Notes: generated by a model from the letters alone, not told the origin. A stretch of 64,000 nucleotides of DNA from Cellulomonas sp. (GCF_017744555.1 NZ_JAGIBD010000007.1:1-64000); one strand, 5' to 3'. Numbered from the stretch's first letter, positions 50,382-59,321 are shown. A program made the numbers and translations.

Positions 50382-51506
50382 GTGAGCAACGAGATCGAGA
50401 TCGGGCGCGGCAAGCGTGGCCGCCGGGCGTACTCCTTCGACGACGTGGCCGTGGTCCCCTCGCGGCGCACGCGGGACCCCGAGGAGGTCTCGGTCGGCTG
50501 GCAGATCGACGCGTACCACTTCGACCTCCCGGTCGTCGCGGCGCCCATGGACTCGGTGATGAGCCCGGCCACCGCCGTCGCGCTCGGCGAGGCCGGTGGC
50601 CTGGGCGTGCTGGACCTCGAGGGCCTGTGGACCCGGTACGAGGACCCGACGGCGCTGCTCGCGGAGGTCGCGACGCTCGACCCGGCGCGGGCGACGAGCC
50701 GCATGCAGGAGATCTACGCGGCGCCCATCCAGCCCGAGCTCATCACCGCCCGCCTCAAGGAGATCCGCGCGGCAGGGGTCACGGTCGCGGGCGCGCTCTC
50801 GCCGCAGCGGACGCAGGAGTTCTGGCGGACCGTCGTCGACGCGGGCGTCGACCTGTTCGTGATCCGGGGCACGACGGTGTCGGCCGAGCACGTGTCCGGG
50901 CGGGCCGAGCCGCTCAACCTCAAGCGCTTCATCTACGAGCTCGACGTGCCGGTGATCGTCGGCGGCGCGTCGACCTACACGGCGGCGCTGCACCTCATGC
51001 GGACCGGGGCGGCGGGCGTGCTCGTCGGGTTCGGTGGGGGAGCGGCGCACACCACGCGCGTGTCGCTCGGCATCCACGCGCCGATGGCGACGGCCGTCGC
51101 GGACGTCGCTGCCGCGCGGCGCGACTACCTCGACGAGTCGGGCGGCCGGTACGTGCACGTCATCGCGGACGGCGGCGTCGGGCACTCGGGCGACCTCGTC
51201 AAGGCCGTGGCGTGCGGTGCGGACGCCGTGATGCTGGGTGCCGCGCTCGCGCGGGCGACCGAGGCGCCCGGACGTGGCTTCCACTGGGGGCCCGAGGCGC
51301 ACCACCCGCACCTGCCGCGCGGCGAGCGGGTCGAGGTCGGCACCGCGGGCACGCTCGAGCAGATCCTGTTCGGCCCCGGCCACACGGCCGACGGCACGCT
51401 GAACCTCATCGGCGCGCTGAAGCGGGCCATGGCGACGACCGGGTACTCGGACCTCAAGGAGTTCCAGCGGGTCGAGGTCGTCGTGTCTCCGTACCAGCCG
51501 CACTGA
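50382..51506 (+). CDS. guaB3: GuaB3-family IMP dehydrogenase-like protein
   Basis: 374 residues. The IMPDH barrel is recognisable (RAYSFDDVAVVPSRRTRDPE, LPVVAAPMDSVMSPATAVAL, GRYVHVIADGGVGHSGDLVK), but CBS domains are missing. The catalytic loop reads GGGAAHTTRVSLG, with His223 where Cys stands in GuaB. That combination defines the GuaB3 group, present beside guaB in most actinobacteria. Mycobacterial GuaB3 is regarded as inactive in IMP oxidation; another reaction or a regulatory role remains possible. Only the exonuclease gene separates it from guaB. Confidence 0.88.
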   Translation: MSNEIEIGRGKRGRRAYSFDDVAVVPSRRTRDPEEVSVGWQIDAYHFDLPVVAAPMDSVMSPATAVALGEAGGLGVLDLEGLWTRYEDPTALLAEVATLDPARATSRMQEIYAAPIQPELITARLKEIRAAGVTVAGALSPQRTQEFWRTVVDAGVDLFVIRGTTVSAEHVSGRAEPLNLKRFIYELDVPVIVGGASTYTAALHLMRTGAAGVLVGFGGGAAHTTRVSLGIHAPMATAVADVAAARRDYLDESGGRYVHVIADGGVGHSGDLVKAVACGADAVMLGAALARATEAPGRGFHWGPEAHHPHLPRGERVEVGTAGTLEQILFGPGHTADGTLNLIGALKRAMATTGYSDLKEFQRVEVVVSPYQPH

Positions 51507-51537
51507 GCATCGCCGGGCGCCGAGCCCGGCTGCACCG

Positions 51538-51586
51538 ACGACGACGCCCGGGTGGGTCCGTGACGGACCGGCCCGGGCGTCGTCGT
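51538..51586 (+). terminator. Strong terminator after guaB3
   Basis: ACGACGACGCCCGGG (51538-51552) pairs with 51572-51586, and the inner GGTCCG (51555-51560) with 51564-51569 around loop TGA, separated by a 2x2 internal loop. It fills the first part of the 300-bp gap before the PTS operon. Confidence 0.8.
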
Positions 51587-51684
51587 GCTTCCGGGGTGCG
51601 CGCCCGGCGGCCGGGCCGCTCCCCGCTGGCGCCCGCCGGTGGTGGGAGGAGGGTGAGACGGACAGGGCACCACCTGCGGCGATG

Positions 51685-51755
51685 TCCGAACAGACATTTG
51701 ATTGAGTCCGAATCTGCCCGAATCTCTTGACAGTTCGGGTGAATCGGACGACTCT
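51685..51755 (+). promoter_or_regulatory. Promoter and operator region of the fructose PTS operon
   Basis: TTGACA (51727-51732) and GACTCT (51750-51755) are spaced 17 bp apart. An inverted repeat CCCGAA (51717-51722)-N11-TTCGGG (51734-51739) straddles the -35 box. Two further TCCGAA copies lie at 51685-51690 and 51707-51712. These repeats are the likely binding sites of the DeoR-type regulator encoded next. Between the guaB3 terminator and this region nothing else was seen. Confidence 0.6.
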
Positions 51756-51806
51756 GGACGGCACGAGGCAGGCGACAGGCGCCGCCCACGGGGCAACGGA
51801 GTCGAC

Positions 51807-52568
51807 GTGTACGCACCGGAGCGACACCAGCAGATCCTCGTCAGAGCACGCGCCGACGGCCGCGTCGACGTCACCGGCCTCGCGGACGAGCTCGACGTGA
51901 CGCCGGAGACGATCCGCCGTGACCTCACCGCCCTCGAGCGGCACGGCCTCGTCCGCCGCGTGCACGGCGGGGCCATCCCGGTCGAGCGGCTCGGCTTCGA
52001 GCCCGGTCTCGCCGACCGGGAGGGCGTGCTCGCCGGCGAGAAGGAGCGCATCGCCAAGGCCGCGCTCGACGAGGTCCCGGACAGCGGTGCGGTGGTCTTC
52101 GACGCGGGCACCACGACCGTGCGCCTCGCCGAGATGCTGCCCACCGACCGGGAGCTCACCGTCGTCACGCACGCGCTGCCCGTCGCGACCCTGCTGGCGT
52201 CGCGGCCCAACATCACGCTGCACCTCGTCGGCGGCACGGTCCGCGGCCGGACGCTCGCGGCGGTCGGGTCGTGGGCGCTCGCGGCGCTCGCGGACATCCA
52301 CGCCGACGTCGCGTTCGTCGGGACCAACGGGCTGAGCGTCGAGCACGGCCTCACGACCCCTGACCTCGCCGAGGCGGCGGTCAAGCGCGCGCTCGTGTCG
52401 AACGCGCGGCGCACCGTGGTGCTCGCCGACCACACCAAGCTCGGCCGCGTCGACTTCGCGCACGTCGCGCCGTTGTCCGAGGTCGACACCGTCATCACCG
52501 ACACGGGCGCCGCGACGGAGCTCGTCGAGGAGATCGAGGCCGCCGGACCGCGGGTGGTGCGCGCATGA
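51807..52568 (+). CDS. DeoR-family regulator of the fructose operon (FruR-type)
   Basis: 253 residues from the GTG at 51807. The winged helix-turn-helix (about 1-57) shows MYAPERHQQILVRARADGRV, then VTGLADELDVTPETIRRDLT and LERHGLVRRVHGGA. The effector domain has VFDAGTTTVRLAEML and VVLADHTKLGRVDFAHV, typical of DeoR repressors that sense sugar phosphates. As first gene of the fructose PTS operon it probably senses fructose-1-phosphate or fructose-1,6-bisphosphate. Its stop overlaps the ATG of a 13-codon mini-ORF preceding fruK. Confidence 0.9.
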   Translation: MYAPERHQQILVRARADGRVDVTGLADELDVTPETIRRDLTALERHGLVRRVHGGAIPVERLGFEPGLADREGVLAGEKERIAKAALDEVPDSGAVVFDAGTTTVRLAEMLPTDRELTVVTHALPVATLLASRPNITLHLVGGTVRGRTLAAVGSWALAALADIHADVAFVGTNGLSVEHGLTTPDLAEAAVKRALVSNARRTVVLADHTKLGRVDFAHVAPLSEVDTVITDTGAATELVEEIEAAGPRVVRA

Positions 52569-52606
52569 TCGTCACCGTGGTCGCCCGAGGGGTGATGTGC
52601 GCATGA
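52565..52606 (+). CDS. 13-codon mini-ORF mimicking the fruK start
   Basis: ATG at 52565 opens MIVTVVARGVMCA and stops at 52604-52606. Its first 16 bases (with GCGC before ATG) repeat exactly at the fruK start 38 bases further on. It overlaps the upstream regulator stop (ATGA) and the fruK ATG (ATGA), so translating ribosomes could pass from regulator to fruK through it. It may be a coupling peptide or a relic of a duplication. Confidence 0.35.
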   Translation: MIVTVVARGVMCA

Positions 52607-53550
52607 TCGTCACCCTCACGCCCAATCCCAGTCTCGACCGGGCCCTCGAGCTCGACCGGCTCGTGCGCGGCGAGGTCAACCGCGCGACCGGCGCGCACGT
52701 GCACCCCGGCGGCAAGGGGATCAACGTCTCGCGCGTGCTGATCCGGCACGGCGTCCCGTCCCTCGCGGTGCTCCCGACCGGCGGCGCGGACGGGGCGCGG
52801 CTCGTCGACCTGCTCGGCGAGCGGGCCGTGCCGGTGGTGCCGGTGCCGGTCGGCGGCGACGTGCGGACCAACCTCACGCTCGTCGAGACCGGTGGCGCGA
52901 CGACCAAGGTCAACGCGCCCGGCCCGAAGCTGACGCCCGACGAGGTCGACGCGCTGCTCGCGGCCGTCGAGGCGCAGCTCGTCAACCGCCCCCGGGCGCT
53001 CGTCGGGGCCGGCAGCCTGCCCCTCGGTGCGAGCGAGACGTTCTTCGTCCGGGTCGCCGGCCTGGCCGCCCGGTACGCGGTGCCGTTCGCCCTGGACACG
53101 TCCGGGCTGCCGCTGGCTCGGGCCGTCCGCTCGGGCGGTCTGACGCTCGTCAAGCCGAACGACGAGGAGCTCGCCGAGCTCGTCGGGCAGGACATCGTGA
53201 CGGTGGGCGACGCCGTCGAGGCCGCGCGGACCGTGATCGCGCAGGGGACCCGGGCGGTGCTGCTGAGTCTCGGCGCGCACGGCGCACTGCTGATCCTCGC
53301 CGACGCCGTCTGGTGGGCCGGCGGCCCGCCGCTCGTGCCCGTCTCGACGGTCGGCGCCGGCGACACCACGCTCGCCGGTTTCCTGGCCGCCGAGGGGCAC
53401 GCCCCCGAGCGGCTGCGTCAGGCCGTCGCGTTCGGCCGGGCGGCCGTGCTGCTGCCCGGCACCGCCGTCCCGGCACCCGAGGACATCGACCTGGGCGCCG
53501 TCCGGGTCGTCGAGAACCCCGCGCACCACCTCGCACTGAAGGAGCTGTGA
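52603..53550 (+). CDS. fruK: 1-phosphofructokinase
   Basis: 315 residues from the ATG at 52603, with GAGGGG about ten bases upstream; a GTG two codons earlier is an alternative. A PfkB-family kinase: MIVTLTPNPSLDRALELDRL, VHPGGKGINVSRVLIRHGV and the catalytic GAGDTTLAGFLAAEG loop (Asp base). It converts fructose-1-P, the PTS product, to fructose-1,6-bisphosphate. Position between the regulator and EIIA supports this assignment over tagatose-6-P kinase. Confidence 0.93.
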   Translation: MIVTLTPNPSLDRALELDRLVRGEVNRATGAHVHPGGKGINVSRVLIRHGVPSLAVLPTGGADGARLVDLLGERAVPVVPVPVGGDVRTNLTLVETGGATTKVNAPGPKLTPDEVDALLAAVEAQLVNRPRALVGAGSLPLGASETFFVRVAGLAARYAVPFALDTSGLPLARAVRSGGLTLVKPNDEELAELVGQDIVTVGDAVEAARTVIAQGTRAVLLSLGAHGALLILADAVWWAGGPPLVPVSTVGAGDTTLAGFLAAEGHAPERLRQAVAFGRAAVLLPGTAVPAPEDIDLGAVRVVENPAHHLALKEL

Positions 53551-53553
53551 ACC

Positions 53554-54009
53554 GTGAGCACACCGCTGATCACCCCTGACCTCGTCGCCGTCGACGTGGT
53601 CGCCGCCGACCGCGACGCCGCGACCCGGCAGCTGATCGACCTGCTCGCCGCCGCGGGCCGCGTGACGGACGCCGACGGGTTCCACGCCGACGTCCGTGCC
53701 CGCGAGGCGCAGATGGCCACCGGCATGCCGGGCGGCATCGGCCTCCCGCACGCCCGGTCGGCGCACGTGACCGCCCCGAGCCTCGCCGTCGGGAAGGTGC
53801 CGGCAGGCGTCGACTTCGGCGCCCCCGACGGGCCCGCGACGCTCGTCTTCCTCATCGCCGCCCCCGACAGCGGGGACGCGGCGCACCTGCAGATCCTCGC
53901 GGCGCTCGCCCGCCGCCTGGTCCACGAGTCGTTCCGTCAGTCCCTCAAGGACGCCACCGACCCCGCGACGGTGGCCGAGATCATCACCCGAGAGGTGGTC
54001 CCCTCATGA
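53554..54009 (+). CDS. PTS fructose EIIA component
   Basis: 151 residues, a single EIIA(Fru)/Ntr-type domain. The phosphorylated His66 lies in GGIGLPHARSAHV. LITPDLVAVDVVAADRDAAT opens the domain, and DSGDAAHLQILAALARRLV is conserved. It passes phosphate from HPr to the EIIB domain of FruA. The GTG begins three bases after the fruK stop, and its TGA overlaps the fruA ATG. Confidence 0.92.
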   Translation: MSTPLITPDLVAVDVVAADRDAATRQLIDLLAAAGRVTDADGFHADVRAREAQMATGMPGGIGLPHARSAHVTAPSLAVGKVPAGVDFGAPDGPATLVFLIAAPDSGDAAHLQILAALARRLVHESFRQSLKDATDPATVAEIITREVVPS

Positions 54010-55529
54010 AGCTCGTCGCCGTCACCTCGTGCCCCACGGGCATCGCCCACACGTACATGGCCGCCGAGGCCCTCGAGCAGGCCGGCAAGGCCGCCGGTCA
54101 CGAGGTCCACGTCGAGACCCAGGGCGCCGCCGGGTCCACGCCGCTCGACCCCGCGATCATCGCGGCCGCGGACGGCGTCATCTACGCCGCCGACCTCGAG
54201 GTCAAGGACAAGGAGCGCTTCGCCGGCAAGCCGTTCGTCGACGTCGGCGTGAAGAAGGCCGTGCACGACGCACCCGGCGTCATCGCCGCCGCGACGGCCG
54301 CCGTCGAGGCCGGGGTGCCCGCGCCCGTCGCCGGTGCACCCGCGGCACCCGCCGCCCCCGCGACGAAGGTCGACGCCAACGCCGGCGTCGGCACGCGCGT
54401 GCGGCAGTGGCTCATGACGGGCGTGTCGTACATGATCCCGTTCGTCGCCGCCGGCGGGATCCTCATCGCGCTGGGGTTCATGGTCGCCCAGTTCGCCGAC
54501 GGCAGCCAGGGCGTCATCGACGTGACGCAGGTGCCGATCAGCCACCTGCTCAACGACTTCAGCGTGCTGTCCGGGATGGACTGGGCGGCGCTGCTGTTCC
54601 ACACGGGTGCCCTCGCGTTCGGGTTCCTCGTGCCGGCGCTGTCCGGGTTCATCGCGTACGCGATCGCCGACCGGCCGGGCATCGTGCCCGGGTTCGTCGG
54701 CGGCGCCGTGTCCGTCGCGGTGGGCGCCGGGTTCCTCGGCGGCCTCGTCACCGGGTTCATGGGCGGCTTCCTGGCCCTGTGGATCTCCCGCTGGAAGGTC
54801 CCGAAGGGCGTGCGCGGCATCATGCCGGTCGTCGTGATCCCGCTGCTGTCCTCGTTCGTCGTGGGTCTCGTGATGTTCGTGATCATCGGGCAGCCGATCG
54901 CGTCGCTGATGGAGGGCCTGAGCAGCTGGCTCAACGGCCTGTCCGGCTCCAACCTCGTGATCCTCGGCGCGCTGCTCGGCGCGATGATGGGCTTCGACCT
55001 GGGCGGACCGATCAACAAGGTGGCGTACACGTTCGCCGTCACGGGCCTCGCGACCGAGGGCCTCGCGGCCGACGCGGTGCAGTACCGGATCATGGCCGCG
55101 GTCATGGCCGCCGGCATGGTGACGCCGCTCGCCATGGCGCTCGCGACGACCGTCCGCAAGAGCCTGTTCACGCACGCCGAGCGCGAGAACGGCAAGGCCG
55201 CCTGGCTGCTGGGCGCGTCGTTCATCTCCGAGGGCGCCATCCCGTTCGCGGCGGCCGACCTGTGGCGGGTCATCGTCTCGTCCGTGGCCGGCTCCGCCCT
55301 CACCGGTGCGCTCGTCATGGCCGGTGGGTCGGCGCAACGCGCGCCGCACGGCGGCATCTGGGTGCTGCCGCTCATCTCGCACCCGTGGTGGTTCGTGCTC
55401 GCCGTCGCCGCGGGCATGGTCGTGACGGCGCTCGTCGTCATCGCGCTCAAGACGACCCGTCGCGACCCTGTCCTGCAGGCCGAGCACGTCGCCGACGAGC
55501 AGGCCGAGCTCGTCGCCCAGACCGCCTGA
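54006..55529 (+). CDS. fruA: PTS fructose EIIBC component
   Basis: 507 residues. The N-terminal EIIB (about 1-98) carries the phosphorylated Cys9 in MKLVAVTSCPTGIAHTYMAA. An Ala/Pro linker leads to EIIC (about 130-490), polytopic, with VSYMIPFVAAGGILIALGF, GGPINKVAYTFAVTGLA and FISEGAIPFAAADLWR. It imports fructose with phosphorylation to fructose-1-P. The separate EIIA gene upstream completes the permease. Confidence 0.95.
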   Translation: MKLVAVTSCPTGIAHTYMAAEALEQAGKAAGHEVHVETQGAAGSTPLDPAIIAAADGVIYAADLEVKDKERFAGKPFVDVGVKKAVHDAPGVIAAATAAVEAGVPAPVAGAPAAPAAPATKVDANAGVGTRVRQWLMTGVSYMIPFVAAGGILIALGFMVAQFADGSQGVIDVTQVPISHLLNDFSVLSGMDWAALLFHTGALAFGFLVPALSGFIAYAIADRPGIVPGFVGGAVSVAVGAGFLGGLVTGFMGGFLALWISRWKVPKGVRGIMPVVVIPLLSSFVVGLVMFVIIGQPIASLMEGLSSWLNGLSGSNLVILGALLGAMMGFDLGGPINKVAYTFAVTGLATEGLAADAVQYRIMAAVMAAGMVTPLAMALATTVRKSLFTHAERENGKAAWLLGASFISEGAIPFAAADLWRVIVSSVAGSALTGALVMAGGSAQRAPHGGIWVLPLISHPWWFVLAVAAGMVVTALVVIALKTTRRDPVLQAEHVADEQAELVAQTA

Positions 55530-55558
55530 TCCCCCTCTTGTCGAACCGAGGAGCCACC

Positions 55559-55858
55559 ATGGTCCAGCGCACCGTCGTCGTCGCCTCCCGCGTCGGCCTG
55601 CACGCCCGTCCCGCGATGCTGTTCACGCAGGCCGTCGCCGCGAGCGGCGTCCCCGTGACGATCGCCCGCCCCGGCGGTGAGCCCGTGGACGCGGGCAGCA
55701 TCCTGTTCGTCATGTCCCTCGGCGTCCCGCACGGCGAGGAGGTCACGCTCGCCGCGGAGGGCGACGGTGCGGAGGCCGCGCTCGACGACCTCGTCGCGCT
55801 GCTGGCGACCGACCTCGACGCCGAGGACGCGCCCGCATCACCGGGCGGCGCGTCATGA
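55559..55858 (+). CDS. ptsH: Phosphocarrier protein HPr
   Basis: 99 residues. His15 in SRVGLHARPAMLFTQ is the phosphate carrier; Ser47 in AGSILFVMSLG corresponds to the regulatory Ser46 of Gram-positive HPr, though the flanking residues differ. A 12-residue C-terminal tail extends past the usual end. CGAGGAG precedes the ATG. It is the general PTS protein, encoded inside the fructose operon. Confidence 0.94.
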   Translation: MVQRTVVVASRVGLHARPAMLFTQAVAASGVPVTIARPGGEPVDAGSILFVMSLGVPHGEEVTLAAEGDGAEAALDDLVALLATDLDAEDAPASPGGAS

Positions 55859-57564
55859 CCGCCCCGACCGTCGAGCGCGTGCTGCACGGCGTCGGCGTCG
55901 GCCGGCGCGGCGTGGTCGGACCCGTCGCGCAGGTGCAGCCCGCGCCGCACGTCCCGGCCGACGCGCCGCTGCTGGTCGACGGGGTCGAGGCCGACGTCGA
56001 GACGCGTCGCGAGGTCGTCGACCGGGCGTTCACCGACGTCGCCGAAGGCCTGCGCGACCAGTCGTCGCGGGCCACCGGCACGGTGCGCGACGTGCTCGCC
56101 GCGACCGCGCAGATGGCCGACGACAAGGCGCTGCGCAGCCAGGTCCTCGCGAAGATCGGCGCGGGCGAGCCCGTGGTGAGCGCGGTCGACGGCGTCGTCG
56201 AGATGTTCGCGACCATGTTCCAGCAGGCCGGCGGCTACCTCGCCGAGCGCGTCACCGACCTGCGCTCCGTGCGCGACCGGGTCGTGGCGCGTGCGCTCGG
56301 CCTCCCGGCGCCCGGCGTGCCCGAGCTGCACCGGCCGTCCGTCGTCGTCGCGAAGGACCTCGCGCCCGCCGACACCGCGGCGCTCGACCTGGCGAACGTG
56401 CTCGCGATCGTCACGGAGCTCGGCGGGCCGACGGGCCACACCGCGATCATCGCGGGCCAGCTCGGCCTGCCGTGCGTGGTCCGGGTGGCCGGCGCGACGG
56501 CGCTCGTCGACGGCACCGAGGTGGCCGTCGACGCCGCCGCCGGGACCGTGACGACCGACCCTGACGAGGCGCAGCGCGCCGACCTCGACCGCCGCGCCGG
56601 TGTCGAGCAGGCGCTCGCGGCCGACACCGCGCCGGGCGGCACCGCCGACGGCCGCAGGGTCCAGCTGCTCGCGAACATCGGCACCGCCGAGGACGCCGAG
56701 CGGGTCGCGACGGGCGCAGTCGAGGGCGTCGGGCTGTTCCGTACCGAGGTGCTGTTCCTCGAGCGGACCACCGCGCCGACCGAGGAGGACCAGGCCGCCG
56801 TGTACGCGCGGGCGCTGGCAGCGCTGGGGGACCGCAAGGTCGTGGTCCGCACGCTCGACGCGGGCGCCGACAAGCCGCTCGCGTTCGCGACGCAGCCCGA
56901 CGAGGAGAACCCGGCGCTCGGCGTCCGTGGATACCGCCTCGTCCGGACGCACCCTGAGCTGCTCGAGACGCAGCTCGCCGCCCTCGGGCGCGCGCAGTCG
57001 CAGGCCGAGGCCGCGCCGTGGGTGATGGCACCGATGATCGCGACGGCCGCCGAGGCGCGGGACTTCGCGGCGCGGGCCCGGGCGCACGGCATCGCGAAGG
57101 TCGGCGTGATGATCGAGGTCCCCGCGGCCGCGCTGCGGGCGGGCGAAATCCTCGCCGAGGTCGACTTCGTGTCGCTCGGCACGAACGACCTCGCGCAGTA
57201 CGCGATGGCCACCGACCGGCTCCGCGGCGAGCTCGCCGACCTGCTGGACCCGTGGCAGCCTGCGGTGCTCGACCTGGTCGACGCCACGGCACGTGCCGGG
57301 ATCCAGGCGCACAAGCCCGTCGGGGTGTGCGGCGAGTCGGCATCGGACCCCGTGCTCGCGCTCGTGCTCGTCGGGCTCGGCGTGACGAGCCTGTCGATGT
57401 CCGCGGGAGCCGTGCCGGCGGTGCGGTACGCGCTGCGGCACCACACGGCGGCGCAGTGCCAGACGATGGCCGCCGCGGCGCTCGCGGCCGGGTCCGCGGT
57501 CGCGGCCCGGGGCGCCGTCGTCGGCCTGCTCGTCCCGGAGGTGCGCGCGACCCTGGGGCTGTAG
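55855..57564 (+). CDS. ptsI: PTS enzyme I (phosphoenolpyruvate--protein phosphotransferase)
   Basis: 569 residues. It takes phosphate from PEP and passes it to HPr. The N-terminal domain contains the phospho-His195 in ELGGPTGHTAIIAGQLGLP; GVGLFRTEVLFLERTTAPTE is the PEP-utiliser signature; GTNDLAQYAMATDR and GVCGESASDPVLALVLVGL line the PEP site. The ATG overlaps the ptsH stop. A 7-bp hairpin (57594-57600 with 57614-57620) follows the stop and may terminate the operon. Confidence 0.95.
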   Translation: MTAPTVERVLHGVGVGRRGVVGPVAQVQPAPHVPADAPLLVDGVEADVETRREVVDRAFTDVAEGLRDQSSRATGTVRDVLAATAQMADDKALRSQVLAKIGAGEPVVSAVDGVVEMFATMFQQAGGYLAERVTDLRSVRDRVVARALGLPAPGVPELHRPSVVVAKDLAPADTAALDLANVLAIVTELGGPTGHTAIIAGQLGLPCVVRVAGATALVDGTEVAVDAAAGTVTTDPDEAQRADLDRRAGVEQALAADTAPGGTADGRRVQLLANIGTAEDAERVATGAVEGVGLFRTEVLFLERTTAPTEEDQAAVYARALAALGDRKVVVRTLDAGADKPLAFATQPDEENPALGVRGYRLVRTHPELLETQLAALGRAQSQAEAAPWVMAPMIATAAEARDFAARARAHGIAKVGVMIEVPAAALRAGEILAEVDFVSLGTNDLAQYAMATDRLRGELADLLDPWQPAVLDLVDATARAGIQAHKPVGVCGESASDPVLALVLVGLGVTSLSMSAGAVPAVRYALRHHTAAQCQTMAAAALAAGSAVAARGAVVGLLVPEVRATLGL

Positions 57565-57593
57565 GCGACGAAGCGACCCCCGAACGGCGGTGT

Positions 57594-57620
57594 CGCGGGG
57601 CGGACCCCACACCCCCCGCG
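57594..57620 (+). terminator. Possible terminator after ptsI
   Basis: CGCGGGG (57594-57600) pairs with CCCCGCG (57614-57620) over a 13-nt loop, 29 bases after the ptsI stop. The stem is short and no T-tract follows. Confidence 0.4.
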
Positions 57621-57676
57621 GCATCGCTCGGCCGTGTCCCCGGGGCGGGGCGCGTGGCTTCCACGGGTGGCGCGCG

Positions 57677-57682
57677 TACCCT
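57677..57682 (+). promoter_or_regulatory. -10 box of a probable leaderless transcript (aldehyde dehydrogenase)
   Basis: TACCCT lies seven bases before the ATG at 57690. Confidence 0.5.
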
Positions 57683-57689
57683 GGCGCGC

Positions 57690-59321
57690 ATGGCGCACGA
57701 CCCCGGACATGCGGAGCTCCACGACCCCGAGACCGACCCGCTCGCCACCTACGTGCTCGAGCCCGACGACGTGCGCACGCTGCTCGCGCGCGTGGTCGCG
57801 TCGCCCGGTGCGGCGACGCACACCTCGTACGCCCCGTTCACCGGCGGCCCCATCGCGGCCGTCCCGCTGTCCACGCCCGACGACGTGGCCCGGGCGGCAC
57901 GCCGGGCGCGCGCGGCGCACCGGCTGTGGGCCGCGCGCCCGCTCGGCGACCGCACCGCGGTGCTGTCCCGCGTGCACGACCTGGTGCTGGAGCGGCAGAG
58001 CGAGGTGCTCGACCTCATCCAGCTCGAGTCCGGCAAGGCGCGCGTCTCGGCGTTCGAGGAGGTGTGCGACATCGCGATCGTCGCGCGCCACTACGCGGCA
58101 CGTGCCGGCCGGTACCTCGCGCCCCGGCGCGTCCCGGGCCTGATTCCCGGCCTCACGACGACGAAGGTGCTGCGCCACCCGGTCGGCGTGGTCGGCATCG
58201 TCGCGCCCTGGAACTTCCCGCTCACGCTCACGCTGGGCGACGTGCTGCCCGCCCTGGTCGCGGGCAACGCCGTGCTGCTGCGGCCTGACCCCCAGACGGC
58301 GCTGACGGCGCTGTGGGCGGCCGAGCTGCTCGAGGACGCCGGGCTGCCCGAAGGGCTGCTGCAGGTGCTCGTCGGCGACGGCCCGACGGTCGGCGCCGCG
58401 GTCGTCGAGCACTGCGACCACGTGAGCTTCACCGGCTCGACGCGCACCGGCCGGGTCGTCGCCGCGCAAGCGGGGGAGCGGCTCGTGCCGGCCACCCTCG
58501 AGCTCGGCGGCAAGAACCCGATGTACGTCGCGGCCGACGTCGACGTCGAGGTCGTCGCCGAGGGGGCCGTGCGCGCGAGCTTCGTCGGCACCGGGCAGGT
58601 GTGCGTGAGCATCGAGCGCATCTACGTGCACGAGGACGTGGCCGACGAGTTCCTCGACGCCTTCGCCCGCCGCACGCGCGACCTGCGGCTCGGTGCCGGG
58701 CTCGACTACCGCTCGGACGTCGGGTCGCTCACGTCGGCCGCACAGCTCGCGACGGTCGTCGAGCACGTCGAGGACGCGATCGGCCACGGTGCGACCGTGC
58801 TGGCCGGCGGCGTGCACCGCACCGACCTGGGTCCGTGGTTCTACGAGCCGACGATCCTCACCGACGTGCCGCCCGAGGCCCGGCTGTTCCGGGAGGAGAC
58901 GTTCGGCCCGGTCGTCGCCGTGTACCGCGTCGCGTCGGACGACGAGGCCGTCGCCGCGATGAACGACACCGAGTTCGGGCTCAACGCGAGCATCTGGACC
59001 GCGGACACCCGCCGGGGCGCCGCGCTCGCCGCGCGGGTCCGGGCGGGGACCGTCAACGTCAACGAGGGCTACGTGTCGACGTGGGGCTCGATGGCGGCGC
59101 CGCAGGGTGGAGTCGGTGCGTCGGGCCTCGGTCACCGGCACGGCCGTGAGGGCCTGTGGGAGACGACCCGGGTGCAGACGGTCGCGGTGCAGCACGGCGT
59201 GCACGGCGTCCTCGGTGGACCGGGCGTCGGCCTGCACCGGCTGTTCGACCTCGGCACCGAGACGTGGCCGCGCGTGTACACGCAGGTGCTGCGGGCCATG
59301 AAGGCGGCGCGGCTGCCCTGA
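57690..59321 (+). CDS. NAD(P)-dependent aldehyde dehydrogenase, succinate-semialdehyde dehydrogenase-like
   Basis: 543 residues. The nucleotide-binding region shows VGIVAPWNFPLTLTLGDVLP and HVSFTGSTRTGRVVA; the general base Glu is in ATLELGGKNPMYVA; the catalytic Cys305 is in GTGQVCVSIERIYV. Length and the C-terminal extension after about residue 490 fit the succinic semialdehyde dehydrogenase group (GabD2-like) of actinobacteria, but no GABA or succinate-semialdehyde gene is adjacent. It converges on the MalT-like regulator. Confidence 0.85.
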   Translation: MAHDPGHAELHDPETDPLATYVLEPDDVRTLLARVVASPGAATHTSYAPFTGGPIAAVPLSTPDDVARAARRARAAHRLWAARPLGDRTAVLSRVHDLVLERQSEVLDLIQLESGKARVSAFEEVCDIAIVARHYAARAGRYLAPRRVPGLIPGLTTTKVLRHPVGVVGIVAPWNFPLTLTLGDVLPALVAGNAVLLRPDPQTALTALWAAELLEDAGLPEGLLQVLVGDGPTVGAAVVEHCDHVSFTGSTRTGRVVAAQAGERLVPATLELGGKNPMYVAADVDVEVVAEGAVRASFVGTGQVCVSIERIYVHEDVADEFLDAFARRTRDLRLGAGLDYRSDVGSLTSAAQLATVVEHVEDAIGHGATVLAGGVHRTDLGPWFYEPTILTDVPPEARLFREETFGPVVAVYRVASDDEAVAAMNDTEFGLNASIWTADTRRGAALAARVRAGTVNVNEGYVSTWGSMAAPQGGVGASGLGHRHGREGLWETTRVQTVAVQHGVHGVLGGPGVGLHRLFDLGTETWPRVYTQVLRAMKAARLP

